Numbered from the stretch's first letter, positions 1-8,470 are shown. The stretch: 64,000 nucleotides of DNA from Phaeobacter sp. G2 (GCA_025163595.1 CP104100.1:3906001-3970000); one strand, 5' to 3'. The notes: generated by a model not told the origin, from the sequence alone. A program made the numbers and translations.

Positions 1-539
1 ACTGTTCCGCTTCGTGACACCAACAACGAAACCACCTGCCTGGCCGCAGCAGGCTCAGCTGTTGCCTGCCCCGCCGTGGCAAGATCCGCCGTCGCCGCCA
101 CGGTCTGTTTCTGCGCCGCCAGAAAATGGTAATCCGACAGGCTGACAACCATGTCGGGTGCGGGGACGACTTCGATGCCAAAGCGAAAATCAAAGCCACC
201 GCATTGGCGGGTTTCGCATTGGAACAGGATTTCATAGCCCTGTTCTACCAGCTGGCTGCGCAGCACATCCAAAACCTGCAAAACAGTTGTATCGCCTTGC
301 AGATGCCAGGTCCGCCGCAGGATATGGCCTTCTTGCAGGCGCAGGGGGATACCCGCCGCGCTAAAGGCGCCAACCGGTAGCGCATAGGTGCCCAACGCAG
401 TTTCCCGCTCGGAGCGGGCTGTGGCACCCGCAGGCAGCCGCAAGGCCGCCTCCCCCCCTGATTGAGCCGAAGCTGCAACAGCGGAGAAAGCCAGGGTCAG
501 ACAGCTGCCAAGAGCCAGAACAGCAGGGCCAAGCCTCAT
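1..539 (-). CDS. OmpA-family envelope protein, N-terminal part (runs off the window)
   Basis: The gene starts at the ATG ending at 539 and has no stop before base 1, so only about 179 residues of the N-terminal part are visible. The first 25 residues look like a signal peptide ending near AVAASAQ. A periplasmic domain follows, with a Cys pair (about C108 and C113) in the stretch FQCETRQCGG and then FDFRFGIEVVPAPDM. This layout resembles the N-terminal part of roseobacter OmpA-family proteins, whose peptidoglycan-binding domain would lie outside the window. It begins 10 bases after the stop of the peroxidase-related gene and is probably the last visible member of that operon. The assignment rests on remembered family resemblance; the exported nature is visible directly. 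Confidence 0.65.
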   Translation of the reverse strand, partial: MRLGPAVLALGSCLTLAFSAVAASAQSGGEAALRLPAGATARSERETALGTYALPVGAFSAAGIPLRLQEGHILRRTWHLQGDTTVLQVLDVLRSQLVEQGYEILFQCETRQCGGFDFRFGIEVVPAPDMVVSLSDYHFLAAQKQTVAATADLATAGQATAEPAAARQVVSLLVSRSGT

Positions 540-549
540 CTGGTCTGCC

Positions 550-1122
550 TCACCGGAACTGCGCGTGGTATTCGTCGTTTGGCACCATGCCAGTGGCCGA
601 GGCAACACGGTTGGACATGTTGTAAAACGCGGTAACATTGGCAATGTCCCAGATATCGCGATCGCTAAAGCCAACCTGGCGCAGAATTTCGCGATCGGCC
701 TCTTCGATCTCGGTGCTGGCCTTGGTGACCTTGACCGCAAAATCCAGCATGGCCCGTTGGCGCGCATCCAACGGGGCAACCCGGTAATTCATCACCAGCA
801 TCTCGCCCAGTTTTGGATCGCCCGAAAGCTGGCGAACCGCAGCGCCATGGGCCGCAAGACAATAAAAGCAGCCGTTGACCGCCGAAACCGCCACCGCGAT
901 CATCTCGCGTTCCAGTTTGCTCAGGCCGCTGTCGCCTAGCATCAGCTCATTGTAGAGCGCACTAAAGGTGTTAAGTTTATTCTCATCAAACGCATGGGCG
1001 CGCAGCACGTTAGGCACCATGCCCAGCTTGTCCTGGCAGATGCCGAAATACTTCTGCATGCCCGCAGGCAGCGGGTCCAAAGGCGGCAGATCCAGGGCGG
1101 TTGGCGCTGTTTGATCGGTCAT
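550..1122 (-). CDS. Peroxidase-related enzyme, AhpD/carboxymuconolactone decarboxylase fold
   Basis: This 190-residue protein of the AhpD-like superfamily carries the redox signature VNGCFYCLAAHG, with Cys about 85 and 88 and His about 92. In this family the CxxC-x3-H motif supports thiol-dependent peroxidase or disulfide reductase activity. Length and motif position fit the uncharacterised peroxidase-related subfamily. There is no signal peptide, so it is probably cytoplasmic. It begins 6 bases after the stop of the upstream acetyltransferase gene, in the same direction, within a run of overlapping minus-strand genes starting at the CinA-like gene. The physiological substrate cannot be read from the sequence. 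Confidence 0.85.
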   Translation of the reverse strand: MTDQTAPTALDLPPLDPLPAGMQKYFGICQDKLGMVPNVLRAHAFDENKLNTFSALYNELMLGDSGLSKLEREMIAVAVSAVNGCFYCLAAHGAAVRQLSGDPKLGEMLVMNYRVAPLDARQRAMLDFAVKVTKASTEIEEADREILRQVGFSDRDIWDIANVTAFYNMSNRVASATGMVPNDEYHAQFR

Positions 1123-1128
1123 GGTGAA

Positions 1129-1869
1129 TTAAGCTCCTGAAGGTAAATGTCGGTAATGGTATTGTCCGCAATTGGTCATGCCCAATGAGGCATAAAGTCC
1201 GTTGGCTCCGGCGTTTTTCTTGGTGCAAAGCACTGCCAGCTCGCGCGCGCCATTTTCAGCCGCCCACAAGGCGGCCTGACGCATCATCCAAACCCCCATG
1301 CCACGGCGGCGTTGGTGCGGCAGGATCTCCAGCGCATGCACCATGGCCACACCATCATGCACCGCCACAAAACCTGCCCCGGCTGGTTTATCATCATTGC
1401 GCGCCAACAGGGCCGCCTTGGGACCAGCAGCCCGGTCCATGATCGCCTGACGTTCCGGGCCAATGCCCCCAGCGATCCAGATTTCACGCTGGATTTCTAG
1501 CGGCGACCACAGGGCAAAGGTGGTGACACGGGGGATCTCTTGGTCTGCCAGCTGTTCAATCGGACAAAGCCACAGATTGACCGGGTCTTTCACCAGATAG
1601 CCGCGCGCGGCCAGCTGTGCATCCAGCTCGTCCTGGCCATCGCGAACCATAAAGAGGCAATCTTGCCCCATGGCGCGCATCGCCTGTTCGGCGGCCTCGA
1701 TCTCAGCCTCCGAGGCGGGACCCTCAACGCTGGCGGCCGAAACGCGGCTGCCGCCGCCCTGTCCGTCGCGCAAAGTGACAGGCCCAAGTCTGCGTTTTCC
1801 AGCCGCAGGCCAGGTGGCCTCAACCACATCATAGTACTTTGGATCTGTCAGCGTGGCGCCCATGCTCAT
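1129..1869 (-). CDS. GNAT-family N-acetyltransferase
   Basis: A 246-residue protein whose C-terminal third has the acetyl-CoA binding pattern of GNAT enzymes: HALEILPHQRRRGMGVWMMRQAALWAAENGA (about residues 180-210, a Q/RxxGxG/A-type loop), followed by LAVLCTKKNAGANGLYASLGM, the usual closing strand and helix. The N-terminal half is less conserved. The start codon overlaps the stop of the CinA-like gene by 4 bases (ATGA), which supports this start and implies translational coupling. The acceptor substrate is unknown. Confidence 0.85.
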   Translation of the reverse strand: MSMGATLTDPKYYDVVEATWPAAGKRRLGPVTLRDGQGGGSRVSAASVEGPASEAEIEAAEQAMRAMGQDCLFMVRDGQDELDAQLAARGYLVKDPVNLWLCPIEQLADQEIPRVTTFALWSPLEIQREIWIAGGIGPERQAIMDRAAGPKAALLARNDDKPAGAGFVAVHDGVAMVHALEILPHQRRRGMGVWMMRQAALWAAENGARELAVLCTKKNAGANGLYASLGMTNCGQYHYRHLPSGA

Positions 1870-2588
1870 AGCCCCATCTCCTGTGCCAACTCCCGCATTG
1901 CCGCGTCAACCCCGGGGCCATTGTGGCCACGGATCACCACATTGGCCCCGTAGGCGCCGTTGTGCTGAAACGGATAGCAACCGATCGACAAATCCCCGTG
2001 CCGCGCGGCCAGATCCGACAGGAAAGCCGCGATATCGCCTTCGCCGCGCATCACCCGCAGGCTTTGTGACAGCAAGGGCTCGCCGCCGGTCAGCCCCGGC
2101 AGAACGCTAGCCACCATGGCCTGAAAAACCGTTGGTACCCCAGCCATTACATGCACATTGCCTAAGCTGAATCCCGGCGCCGAAGACACCGGATTGTCAA
2201 TCAAGGTCGCACCGTCGGGGATTCGCGCCATGCGCAGGCGCGCCGCGTTTAGCTCTTGCCCCGAATTGGCATAATGCGCCGCCAGAATCGCCCGGGCATC
2301 GTCGCGCACATCAAGATGGGCGCCAAAGGCCTCTGCTATGCAATCCGCGGTGATATCATCATGGGTGGGGCCAATGCCGCCACTGGTAAAGACATGGTCA
2401 AACCTTTTGCTCAGCGCTTGCACGGCGGCAATAATAACCGGCGCATCATCGCTGATCACCCGCACTTCCTTCAGGTCGATGCCATGTTTGGTCAGCTCAC
2501 CTGCCAGAAAATGCGTATTGGTGTCCTGGGTCCGTCCTGACAGGATTTCATCACCGATGACCAACATTGCGGCACTTGGGTTGGGCAT
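1866..2588 (-). CDS. CinA/MoeA-type molybdopterin-binding domain protein
   Basis: A 240-residue protein made of one MoCF-biosynthesis/CinA-N domain. The start reads MPNPSAAMLVIGDEILSGRT, followed by DTN, and the centre has SGGIGPTHDDIT, the hallmark loop of this fold. It lacks the C-terminal nicotinamide-nucleotide amidase domain of full-length CinA, so it belongs to the short COG1058 proteins. Homologous domains bind molybdopterin or hydrolyse ADP-ribose or FAD-type pyrophosphates; which applies here is unknown. An upstream in-frame extension exists, but this start is preferred because MPNPSAAMLVIGDEI begins the conserved fold and a GA-rich ribosome-binding region (GGAGAGAAG) precedes it. 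It is the first gene of the minus-strand operon. Confidence 0.85.
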   Translation of the reverse strand: MPNPSAAMLVIGDEILSGRTQDTNTHFLAGELTKHGIDLKEVRVISDDAPVIIAAVQALSKRFDHVFTSGGIGPTHDDITADCIAEAFGAHLDVRDDARAILAAHYANSGQELNAARLRMARIPDGATLIDNPVSSAPGFSLGNVHVMAGVPTVFQAMVASVLPGLTGGEPLLSQSLRVMRGEGDIAAFLSDLAARHGDLSIGCYPFQHNGAYGANVVIRGHNGPGVDAAMRELAQEMGL

Positions 2589-2891
2589 CTTCTCTCTCCT
2601 ATGATGACACTCTGCGCGATCTTTGCTGCAAGATAGCCACTCCTGCATCAAGGGCAAGCGGGCATCCCGTCTCAGGCAAGCTCTGACGCGCGGTTTCTGG
2701 CCAAGATTGGTGCAAACACTTTCCTCACCATGGCGTTCTCAGACCTGCTGACGATTTCGCCCCCTGCGTGCTCCCTTTTGTACCATTCCAAGCCTCTATG
2801 GGCACGCCCTGCAGCAACATCTTGCTTGCAGGTCAGCCAATCCCACACTGCGATCGTTGTGCCAGCCCATGGGGTGTTCTACTCAGAGGCT
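2589..2891. other. Intergenic region between divergent genes, no gene seen
   Basis: About 300 bases separate the CinA-like gene (minus) from the FMN reductase gene (plus). An open frame extends upstream of the reductase into this region but shows no conserved protein. The region should hold two divergent promoters. I see no clear palindrome or hairpin. Confidence 0.5.
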
Positions 2892-3428
2892 ATGAAACTT
2901 CTCGCAATCTCTGGCAGTGGCCGCGCCACATCCACCAACACCGCTTTGCTCAAATCTGTGTCTGAAATCGCAGGTTCTGATCATCGCGTAACGGTTTTCG
3001 CAGGCGTCGCTGATTTGCCCGTCTTCTCACCTGACGCAGAACAAAATCCTTTGCCGCAGCCCGTTCAGACCTTCATTAACCTGATCCGGGAAAATGATGC
3101 GCTGATCATCGCAAGCCCCGAATACATAAGGGCAATTCCCGGTGGCTTGAAAAACGCGATTGATTGGCTGGTGTCCCGAGACGAGATTATTGGCAAGCCT
3201 ATAGCCTTACTGCACGCCTCACACCGAGGGGATGACATGCTTGCTCAGTTGCGGCTGGTTTTGGCCACAGTCAGCGATGGGTTCACCCCAGAAACCTTCG
3301 CCAGGTTTGACCTAATGAAACTGTCACCAGAGCAAATTCATCAGACCATGTTGGAGCCGCAGAACCGATCAAAGGTCGTTGATTTTCTTGCACAGCTTAC
3401 CCGTCAGGTCGCGCAGATCCGGGCCTAG
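2892..3428 (+). CDS. NADPH-dependent FMN reductase (flavodoxin-like fold)
   Basis: A 178-residue single-domain flavoprotein. The N-terminus MKLLAISGSGRATSTNTALL holds the phosphate-binding loop GSGRxxSxN, and residues 75-93 (SPEYIRAIPGGLKNAIDWL) form the flavin-ring loop SPEYxxxxPGxLKNAxDW typical of NAD(P)H:FMN and azo or quinone reductases. The in-frame ATG at 2892 is chosen because the protein fold begins there; longer upstream starts would add 54 residues with no similarity. The gene is less GC-rich than its neighbours, possibly a mild sign of separate origin. It stands alone and converges on sfsA. It probably reduces quinones, FMN or azo compounds. Confidence 0.85.
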   Translation: MKLLAISGSGRATSTNTALLKSVSEIAGSDHRVTVFAGVADLPVFSPDAEQNPLPQPVQTFINLIRENDALIIASPEYIRAIPGGLKNAIDWLVSRDEIIGKPIALLHASHRGDDMLAQLRLVLATVSDGFTPETFARFDLMKLSPEQIHQTMLEPQNRSKVVDFLAQLTRQVAQIRA

Positions 3429-3429
3429 A

Positions 3430-3455
3430 ACTGGCCATTTGGCAAAATGGCCAGT
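3430..3455. terminator. Convergent hairpin between FMN reductase and sfsA
   Basis: ACTGGCCATTT (3430-3440) pairs perfectly with AAATGGCCAGT (3445-3455) around a 4-base loop. It lies between two convergent genes and touches the sfsA stop codon. A U-tract is missing on both sides, so bidirectional termination is inferred from position and stem strength. Confidence 0.55.
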
Positions 3456-4156
3456 CACACCCCAACGACAGGTGCCGCCACAGTTATCTCATGCGGGCTG
3501 ATCTGTGTGCTGTAAACCAGCCGCTCAACGCCACAGATTTGCGCATGATCAAAGGCCCGCGCATAGGCCGGGTCGATATCATCAGCGAGCTGAAAGCGGT
3601 CGCAATCTGTGCGTTGCACAAGATAGAGCATCACCGCCCGGTGTCCCTGCTCTACCATACGGGCCAGTTCTTCCAGGTGTTTTGTCCCCCGTTTGGTCAC
3701 ACTATCAGGAAACTCCGCCAAGCCCGGTTGCCGCATCAGCGTGACGCTCTTGACCTCGACATAGCAGGCCGGAAAACCGGGCTGTGTCAGAAGAAAATCA
3801 ATGCGGCTGTTTTCACCATATTTCACTTCGGGCTGTACGGTTTTGTAGTCAGCCAGCTCGGTGATTTTCTGAGCCTCAAGGGCGGAACGCAAAACCCGGT
3901 TGGGAACCGCAGTATCAATGCCTGAGAAATGTCCGTTCCCATGCTCAACCAATCGCCAGCCGTATTTCAGCTTTTTCCGGGGGTCATTGTTGGGCTCCAA
4001 CCAGATCCGCATGCCCGGCTCTGCCAGCCCGGTCATTGAACCGGGGTTGGGGCAGTGGGCGGTGATTTCCTGGCCATCTGGCAGCAGACAATCGGCCAAA
4101 AATCGCTTGTAGCGCCGGATCAAGGTGGCCGGGATGAGAGGTGTAGAAAATTTCAT
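3455..4156 (-). CDS. sfsA: SfsA, sugar fermentation stimulation protein / DNA-RNA nuclease
   Basis: A 233-residue protein matching SfsA in length and order. It has an N-terminal OB-like part with RYKRFLADCLLPDGQEITAHCPNPGSMTGL, then SRIDFLLTQPGFPACYVEVKSVTLM, which contains the D-(E)VK nuclease-like core (Asp about 138, ExK about 153-155), then LARMVEQGHRAVMLYLVQR. SfsA was described as a regulator of maltose genes in E. coli and later as a nucleic-acid-binding nuclease-fold protein; its role in alphaproteobacteria is not settled. It is divergent from map. Confidence 0.93.
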   Translation of the reverse strand: MKFSTPLIPATLIRRYKRFLADCLLPDGQEITAHCPNPGSMTGLAEPGMRIWLEPNNDPRKKLKYGWRLVEHGNGHFSGIDTAVPNRVLRSALEAQKITELADYKTVQPEVKYGENSRIDFLLTQPGFPACYVEVKSVTLMRQPGLAEFPDSVTKRGTKHLEELARMVEQGHRAVMLYLVQRTDCDRFQLADDIDPAYARAFDHAQICGVERLVYSTQISPHEITVAAPVVGV

Positions 4157-4455
4157 TTTATCTTCCTATCCCAGCCGCAAAGGGTGTCAAAGCAACATTC
4201 TCGATCAATCAGGACAATCTGCATCCGCGCCCACAGACAGGGATACGCGGTCGCTTTAGACGGCGTACTATATTGCGGACGCGGGGGCTGATCTAACGCA
4301 GATGCAATTCTGTGCAAAAGATCGCCCTGGGCCAAGGCTGCCAGCAGCCTGACCTGCACCAGCCCCCAGCCCCGGTTTTACAACGGCGGCTCTGGTTCTT
4401 TTAACCAAATCCCCTTACATAGTCCCCAAGAGACACGCCTACGGAGCCCAGCTTG
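4157..4455. other. Intergenic region between sfsA and map
   Basis: About 300 bases between divergent genes. A short open frame on the minus strand (4153-4359) runs into sfsA but resembles nothing known and was rejected. The pseudo-palindrome GGTTCTTTTAACC (4391-4403) lies about 55 bases before map; its role is unknown. Promoters for both genes must lie here. Confidence 0.4.
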
Positions 4456-5265
4456 ATGAGATCGAAAGACGGCCGCACCACCAAAGACGGCATTCGCATT
4501 TACCAGGAAGCCGATTTTTCCGGCATGCATGTGGCCGGGAAGCTGGCCGCGCAGATTCTGGATGACATCGCACAGCATGTTTTTCCAGGTCAGACCACCG
4601 GCGAGATCGACCGGCTCATCACCAATATGGTCGAAGAGGCCGGGGCAAAATCTGCCACCATCGGCTACAAGGGCTATCAGCACGCCAGCTGCATTTCAGT
4701 AAACCACGTGGTCTGCCACGGCATCCCCAGTGACAAAAAGCTGAAAGATGGCGACATCCTCAATATCGACGTGACCGTCATCGTGGATGGCTGGTTTGGC
4801 GATACCTCGCGGATGTTTGTTGCTGGCAAACTGTCGCGCAAGGCCGAGCGCCTGATTCAGGTGACCCATGACAGCCTGATGAAAGGGATCGAGGTGGTGA
4901 AGCCCGGCAATACCTTTGGCGACATCGGTCATGCCATCCAATCCTATGCTGAAAGCCAGCGGATGAGCGTGGTGCGCGATTTCTGCGGCCATGGTTTGGG
5001 GCTGGTGTTTCATGCGCCGCCCAATGTGCTGCACTATGGCCGCCCCGGAACCGGCCCAAAGCTGGAAGAGGGCATGTTCTTTACCATCGAGCCGATGATC
5101 AATCTGGGCCGCCCCGAGACCAAGATTCTCGCCGATGAATGGACCGCTGTCACCCGCGACAAATCCCTGTCGGCGCAGTTTGAACATTCCATTGGCGTCA
5201 CCGCAGACGGGTTTGACATTTTCACCCTCTCACCCGGCGGCAAGTTCCACCCGACCTACGGCTAG
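4456..5265 (+). CDS. map: Type I methionine aminopeptidase
   Basis: A 269-residue cytoplasmic metallopeptidase that removes the initiator methionine from nascent proteins. All five metal ligands of the pita-bread fold are visible: D105 in NIDVTVIVDGW, D116 in GDTSRMF, H179 in FCGHGLGL, E212 in FTIEPMI and E243 in QFEHSIGV. The CNEVxHG-like segment reads SVNHVVCHGIP. The ATG at 4456 is preferred to the TTG just before it because GGAG (4443-4446) is well spaced. A rho-independent terminator follows. It appears monocistronic and is expected to be essential. Confidence 0.96.
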   Translation: MRSKDGRTTKDGIRIYQEADFSGMHVAGKLAAQILDDIAQHVFPGQTTGEIDRLITNMVEEAGAKSATIGYKGYQHASCISVNHVVCHGIPSDKKLKDGDILNIDVTVIVDGWFGDTSRMFVAGKLSRKAERLIQVTHDSLMKGIEVVKPGNTFGDIGHAIQSYAESQRMSVVRDFCGHGLGLVFHAPPNVLHYGRPGTGPKLEEGMFFTIEPMINLGRPETKILADEWTAVTRDKSLSAQFEHSIGVTADGFDIFTLSPGGKFHPTYG

Positions 5266-5291
5266 GACCTCAGCCCCGGCGCCCTGATATC

Positions 5292-5325
5292 AAAAGCCCC
5301 GACCCTCGGTTGGGGCTTTTCATTT
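5292..5325 (+). terminator. Rho-independent terminator after map
   Basis: AAAAGCCCC (5292-5300) pairs with GGGGCTTTT (5312-5320) around an 11-base loop. The A and T flanks make it usable from both strands, serving map and the convergent HAD gene. Confidence 0.85.
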
Positions 5326-5341
5326 GGGGAAAGGAGTTTGC

Positions 5342-6004
5342 TCAAAGCCCGATCAAGGCCGGGACATCAGACATATGGTGGAAAACTTCTGCGCCCACCG
5401 CTGTCAGCGCTGCGCCATCGCCATCAGGCGCAAAGCCAAGACACCGCATACCTGCCCGCGCCGCCGCCGTGGCCCCGGTGGTGCTGTCTTCGACTACCAA
5501 GCAGTCGCGCGCCTGTATGCCAAAATGGCTGGCAGCCGCCAAAAAAAGCCCCGGATCCGGTTTTGCCACGCCCAGGGAATGGGCTGAAAACATCGCACTG
5601 GGGTGAAACCGCTGCCACAGCCCGTTCTGCCCCAGGGTGATGCGCATCTTGTCTTCGCTGCCATTGGACGCCACACAACAGGGGATTTGATGCTGATCCA
5701 GGACCGCCAAAAGCGCCGTTACGCCCGGCGTCAGATCCACACCGGCCTTGAGCGCCGCATAGGTTTCCCCATAGATTTCATCAACCCAGCCCTCATGCAG
5801 ATCCGCCCCTAGCGCGATGGCTTTCTGCATGACACCAGTCATGGTGCCACCGACAAACAGCTGCATCGAGCGTTCAAGGCTCAGCGCCAGCCCATGCCTG
5901 GACAAATTGTCGACCAGCGCCTGATTTGACACCCGTTCACTATCGACCAATACCCCGTCGCAATCAAAAATAACCAGCTGTGGCGTTGGAAAGGTCGTAG
6001 GCAT
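5342..6004 (-). CDS. HAD-superfamily phosphatase (beta-phosphoglucomutase/CbbY-like)
   Basis: A 220-residue hydrolase. Motif I is FDCDGVLVDSE (nucleophile Asp near residue 15, acid Asp two residues later), motif II is the Ser in CCVASNGS, and motifs III and IV are the Lys in GVAKPDPGLFL and the Asp in CLVVEDSTTGATAAARAGM. The cap is the helical C1 type between motifs I and II, as in phosphoglycolate phosphatases and beta-phosphoglucomutases. The start at 6004 is used because MPTTFPTPQLVIFDCDG begins the conserved fold. The substrate is not determinable; a small sugar phosphate or phosphoglycolate is plausible. Confidence 0.88.
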   Translation of the reverse strand: MPTTFPTPQLVIFDCDGVLVDSERVSNQALVDNLSRHGLALSLERSMQLFVGGTMTGVMQKAIALGADLHEGWVDEIYGETYAALKAGVDLTPGVTALLAVLDQHQIPCCVASNGSEDKMRITLGQNGLWQRFHPSAMFSAHSLGVAKPDPGLFLAAASHFGIQARDCLVVEDSTTGATAAARAGMRCLGFAPDGDGAALTAVGAEVFHHMSDVPALIGL

Positions 6005-6106
6005 GTCATGAATTCCTGAGGCAAAGCCCCGGTATTCTGCCCCGCGCAAAACCCTGATGCAAACCCTGTACCGGCACAAAACCGCCCGATCTACCCCGCG
6101 CCTGTT

Positions 6107-6667
6107 TCAGACTGACACCCCCCGCAACAACAGGGTAATATGGCTGTCGCCATATTTGCGCGCGTCTCGCAGCTCATAGCCTTCGGGAGGGGACATCGCC
6201 GCGTTTTCCTCCCAGATGATCAGCGCATCCTCCGCTATCCAGCCGCCAGCCTCGGCGGCCTTCAGGGCCTTTTCCCCCAGGCCTTTGCCATAGGGAGGAT
6301 CAAGAAACACCACATCAAAGGGCGCCTGCGGGTTCTCCCCCAGCTTCAGCGCATCGCGCCGGATCAGGCTGGCGCGATCACCCGCGCGACAGATGTCCAT
6401 ATTTTTGGCGATCAGCCCCTGCGATACCCGGCCGTCATCGACAAATGTCACGCTCTCGGCGCCGCGTGACAGGGCCTCGAGCCCCAGCGCACCGGTGCCG
6501 GCAAAAAGATCCAGCACCCGCATGCCGTCAAAATCAACCTGATGCGCCAGCACGTTGAACAGGCTCTCGCGCACCCGGTCAGTGGTGGGACGCAGATGTG
6601 CCCCCGCATCGCCCTTGCCCAGCGCCGCCAAGGCGCGACCGCGAAAGTCCCCGGCGATGATCCTCAT
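6107..6667 (-). CDS. rsmD: 16S rRNA (guanine(966)-N2)-methyltransferase RsmD
   Basis: A 186-residue SAM-dependent methyltransferase that modifies G966 of 16S rRNA. The SAM-binding glycine loop is LDLFAGTGALGLEALSRGA (about residues 52-70), and the N-methyltransferase motif IV is FLDPPYGKGL with DPPY at about 123-126. The N-terminus MRIIAGDFRGR is characteristic of the family. Its start overlaps the stop of the upstream flavoprotein gene by 4 bases, so the two are probably co-transcribed although functionally unrelated. Confidence 0.95.
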   Translation of the reverse strand: MRIIAGDFRGRALAALGKGDAGAHLRPTTDRVRESLFNVLAHQVDFDGMRVLDLFAGTGALGLEALSRGAESVTFVDDGRVSQGLIAKNMDICRAGDRASLIRRDALKLGENPQAPFDVVFLDPPYGKGLGEKALKAAEAGGWIAEDALIIWEENAAMSPPEGYELRDARKYGDSHITLLLRGVSV

Positions 6668-7875
6668 GCTTTCAGCAGGGGTTTCAGATCCGCCGCAGCG
6701 TCTGCCACCGCCGCCTTATCTGCCGTCTTGCCCATGTCGATCAGCCGTTTGCCGACCATATAGGCACGCGGATCATTCATTGCGTCCACCGCAACCAATT
6801 GATCGCCCTTATAGTACCAGAACGAGGTGGTCCGACCGTCACCGGCGCGGGTGACAACATTGTCAAACCCGGTGTTTAAGCCGGCGATCTGTAGTTTGAC
6901 ATCATATTGATCCGACCAGAACCAGGGCGTTGCCACATAGTCCTTGCCCGCGCCCATCATGTTCTGCGCCACGACCTCGGCCTGATCAATGGCGTTTGGC
7001 ACGCTTTCCAGCCGGATACGACCGCCTTTATACGGGAAAGAGGCACAATCCCCCGCGGACCAGATCGACGGGTCAGATGTGCGCCCCTGCGCATCGGTCT
7101 TGATGCCATTCTCCACCTCCACCCCGGCCAGCGCCGCCAGTTGGGTGCTGGGGGTGATACCAACGCCAACAACGACAAAATCAACCTCAACAGTGGAGCC
7201 GTCGCCCAGGACGGCGCGTGTCACATTGCCCGCCTCGCCTTCCAGACGGTCCAGCCCGGTGCCCTCCAGGATGGTCACACCGTGATCCCGGTGCAGAGCG
7301 CGGAAATAGTCAGAGGTCTCGGGCGCGGCGACCCGCTGCAGGATGCGATCGCCCATCTCCACCAACGTGACATCAACCCCGCGTTTGGCGCAGACCGCTG
7401 CGGCCTCCAGCCCGATGTAACCACCGCCAACGATCAAGGCGCGCTTGCCTGCAACCACATAGGGCGCCATTGCATCAACATCGCCCAGGCTGCGCACCAC
7501 AAAAACCCCGCCAAGATCACCGCCGATGGCGGCAGGCAGCTGCCGTGGATCCGATCCGGTGGTCAGGGCCAGCTGGTCGTAAGCAATCACCTCATCGCCC
7601 AGCCTCAGGGTCTTGGCCCCAGCATCAATCGCCGTCACCACGGTGCCGAGACGTAGGGTAATGTTGTTGTCAGCGTAAAAACTCTCAGGCCGCAAGAACA
7701 GCCGCTCCAGATCCATCTCTCCCAGCAGATAGGCCTTAGACAGCGGCGGGCGCTGATATGGCAGGGTGTTTTCGGCCCCAATCAAGGTGATTTCGCCCTC
7801 AAACCCATCTTTGCGCAGCTTCGCCACCAAGGACGATCCTGCCTGTCCTGCTCCGATCACAATGATGTGACTCAT
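6664..7875 (-). CDS. FAD-dependent NAD(P)H oxidoreductase, ferredoxin/rubredoxin reductase type
   Basis: A 403-residue flavoprotein with two Rossmann motifs: FAD binding at the N-terminus (IIVIGAGQAGSSLVAKL) and NAD(P)H binding near residues 145-165 (ALIVGGGYIGLEAAAVCAKRG). A second FAD motif is SIWSAGDCASFP, and the C-terminal reductase domain starts near residue 320 (PWFWSDQYDVKLQIAG). This is the architecture of putidaredoxin or rubredoxin reductases and of ferredoxin reductases of ring-hydroxylating systems. No ferredoxin or P450 partner is nearby. It is divergent from the peroxiredoxin gene across 99 bases holding a symmetrical element, so shared redox control is possible. Confidence 0.9.
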   Translation of the reverse strand: MSHIIVIGAGQAGSSLVAKLRKDGFEGEITLIGAENTLPYQRPPLSKAYLLGEMDLERLFLRPESFYADNNITLRLGTVVTAIDAGAKTLRLGDEVIAYDQLALTTGSDPRQLPAAIGGDLGGVFVVRSLGDVDAMAPYVVAGKRALIVGGGYIGLEAAAVCAKRGVDVTLVEMGDRILQRVAAPETSDYFRALHRDHGVTILEGTGLDRLEGEAGNVTRAVLGDGSTVEVDFVVVGVGITPSTQLAALAGVEVENGIKTDAQGRTSDPSIWSAGDCASFPYKGGRIRLESVPNAIDQAEVVAQNMMGAGKDYVATPWFWSDQYDVKLQIAGLNTGFDNVVTRAGDGRTTSFWYYKGDQLVAVDAMNDPRAYMVGKRLIDMGKTADKAAVADAAADLKPLLKA

Positions 7876-7909
7876 TTCACCTCTTGCCTCCCACGCTGGT
7901 TCTGGTCTC

Positions 7910-7962
7910 CTGTTGTGGTGACCCTATAGGGGCGAAGAACCTAAACGCAATCACCACAACAG
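7910..7962. promoter_or_regulatory. Symmetrical promoter region: 12-bp inverted repeat with nested palindrome
   Basis: CTGTTGTGGTGA (7910-7921) and TCACCACAACAG (7951-7962) are exact reverse complements separated by 29 bases. Between them lies the perfect 10-bp palindrome CCCTATAGGG (7922-7931). The whole sits between two divergent redox genes, with the right arm directly before the peroxiredoxin ribosome-binding site (GAGGAAA). It could be a pair of operator sites for one regulator or a 5' UTR stem. No regulator is adjacent. Confidence 0.6.
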
Positions 7963-7974
7963 AGGAAACGCGCA

Positions 7975-8463
7975 ATGATTTCTGCTGGAGAGAAACTGCC
8001 CGATGCAACGCTCACCCAAATGGGCGCTGAAGGCCCCGAACAGGTGCAGATGGCCGATAAGGTAAAGGGCCGCAAAGTCGCAATTTTTGCGGTGCCCGGC
8101 GCCTTTACCCCAACCTGTCATTCCGCCCATGTGCCCAGTTTTATCCGCACCAAGGATCAGTTTGCTGCCAAAGGCGTCGACGAGATCATCTGCATCTCGG
8201 CCAATGATCCCTTTGTGATGCAGGCCTGGGGCGAAGCAACCGGCGCCACGGCTGCCGGAATTTCCATGCTGGCCGATGCCGAAAGCGCCTTTACCGATGC
8301 AATCGGCATGCGCTTTGACGCGCCGCCCGCCGGGCTGATTGGCCGTTCGCTGCGCTATGCAATGCTGGTTGAGGATGGCGTCGTGACCCAGCTCAACATG
8401 GAAGAAAACCCCGGCCAGTGCGAACTCTCTGCTGGCGAAGGCCTGCTGGCCTCGATTGGCTGA
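7975..8463 (+). CDS. Peroxiredoxin, Prx5 type
   Basis: A 162-residue thiol peroxidase of the Prx5/AhpC-TSA family that reduces H2O2 and organic hydroperoxides. The peroxidatic Cys is C48 in VPGAFTPTCHSAHVPSF, and the conserved Thr and Pro precede it. Later landmarks are SANDPFVMQAWGEATGA and the closing RSLRYAMLVEDGVV, both typical of the glutaredoxin/glutathione-dependent Prx5 branch. There is no signal peptide. GAGGAAA precedes the ATG at good distance and a strong terminator follows. It is divergent from the flavoprotein gene. Confidence 0.95.
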   Translation: MISAGEKLPDATLTQMGAEGPEQVQMADKVKGRKVAIFAVPGAFTPTCHSAHVPSFIRTKDQFAAKGVDEIICISANDPFVMQAWGEATGATAAGISMLADAESAFTDAIGMRFDAPPAGLIGRSLRYAMLVEDGVVTQLNMEENPGQCELSAGEGLLASIG

Positions 8464-8470
8464 TGCAAAA

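Noticed and set aside
4153..4359. A 68-codon open frame on the minus strand running into sfsA
   Set aside because: No recognisable family, codon use unlike neighbours, and it overlaps the promoter region of sfsA and map.
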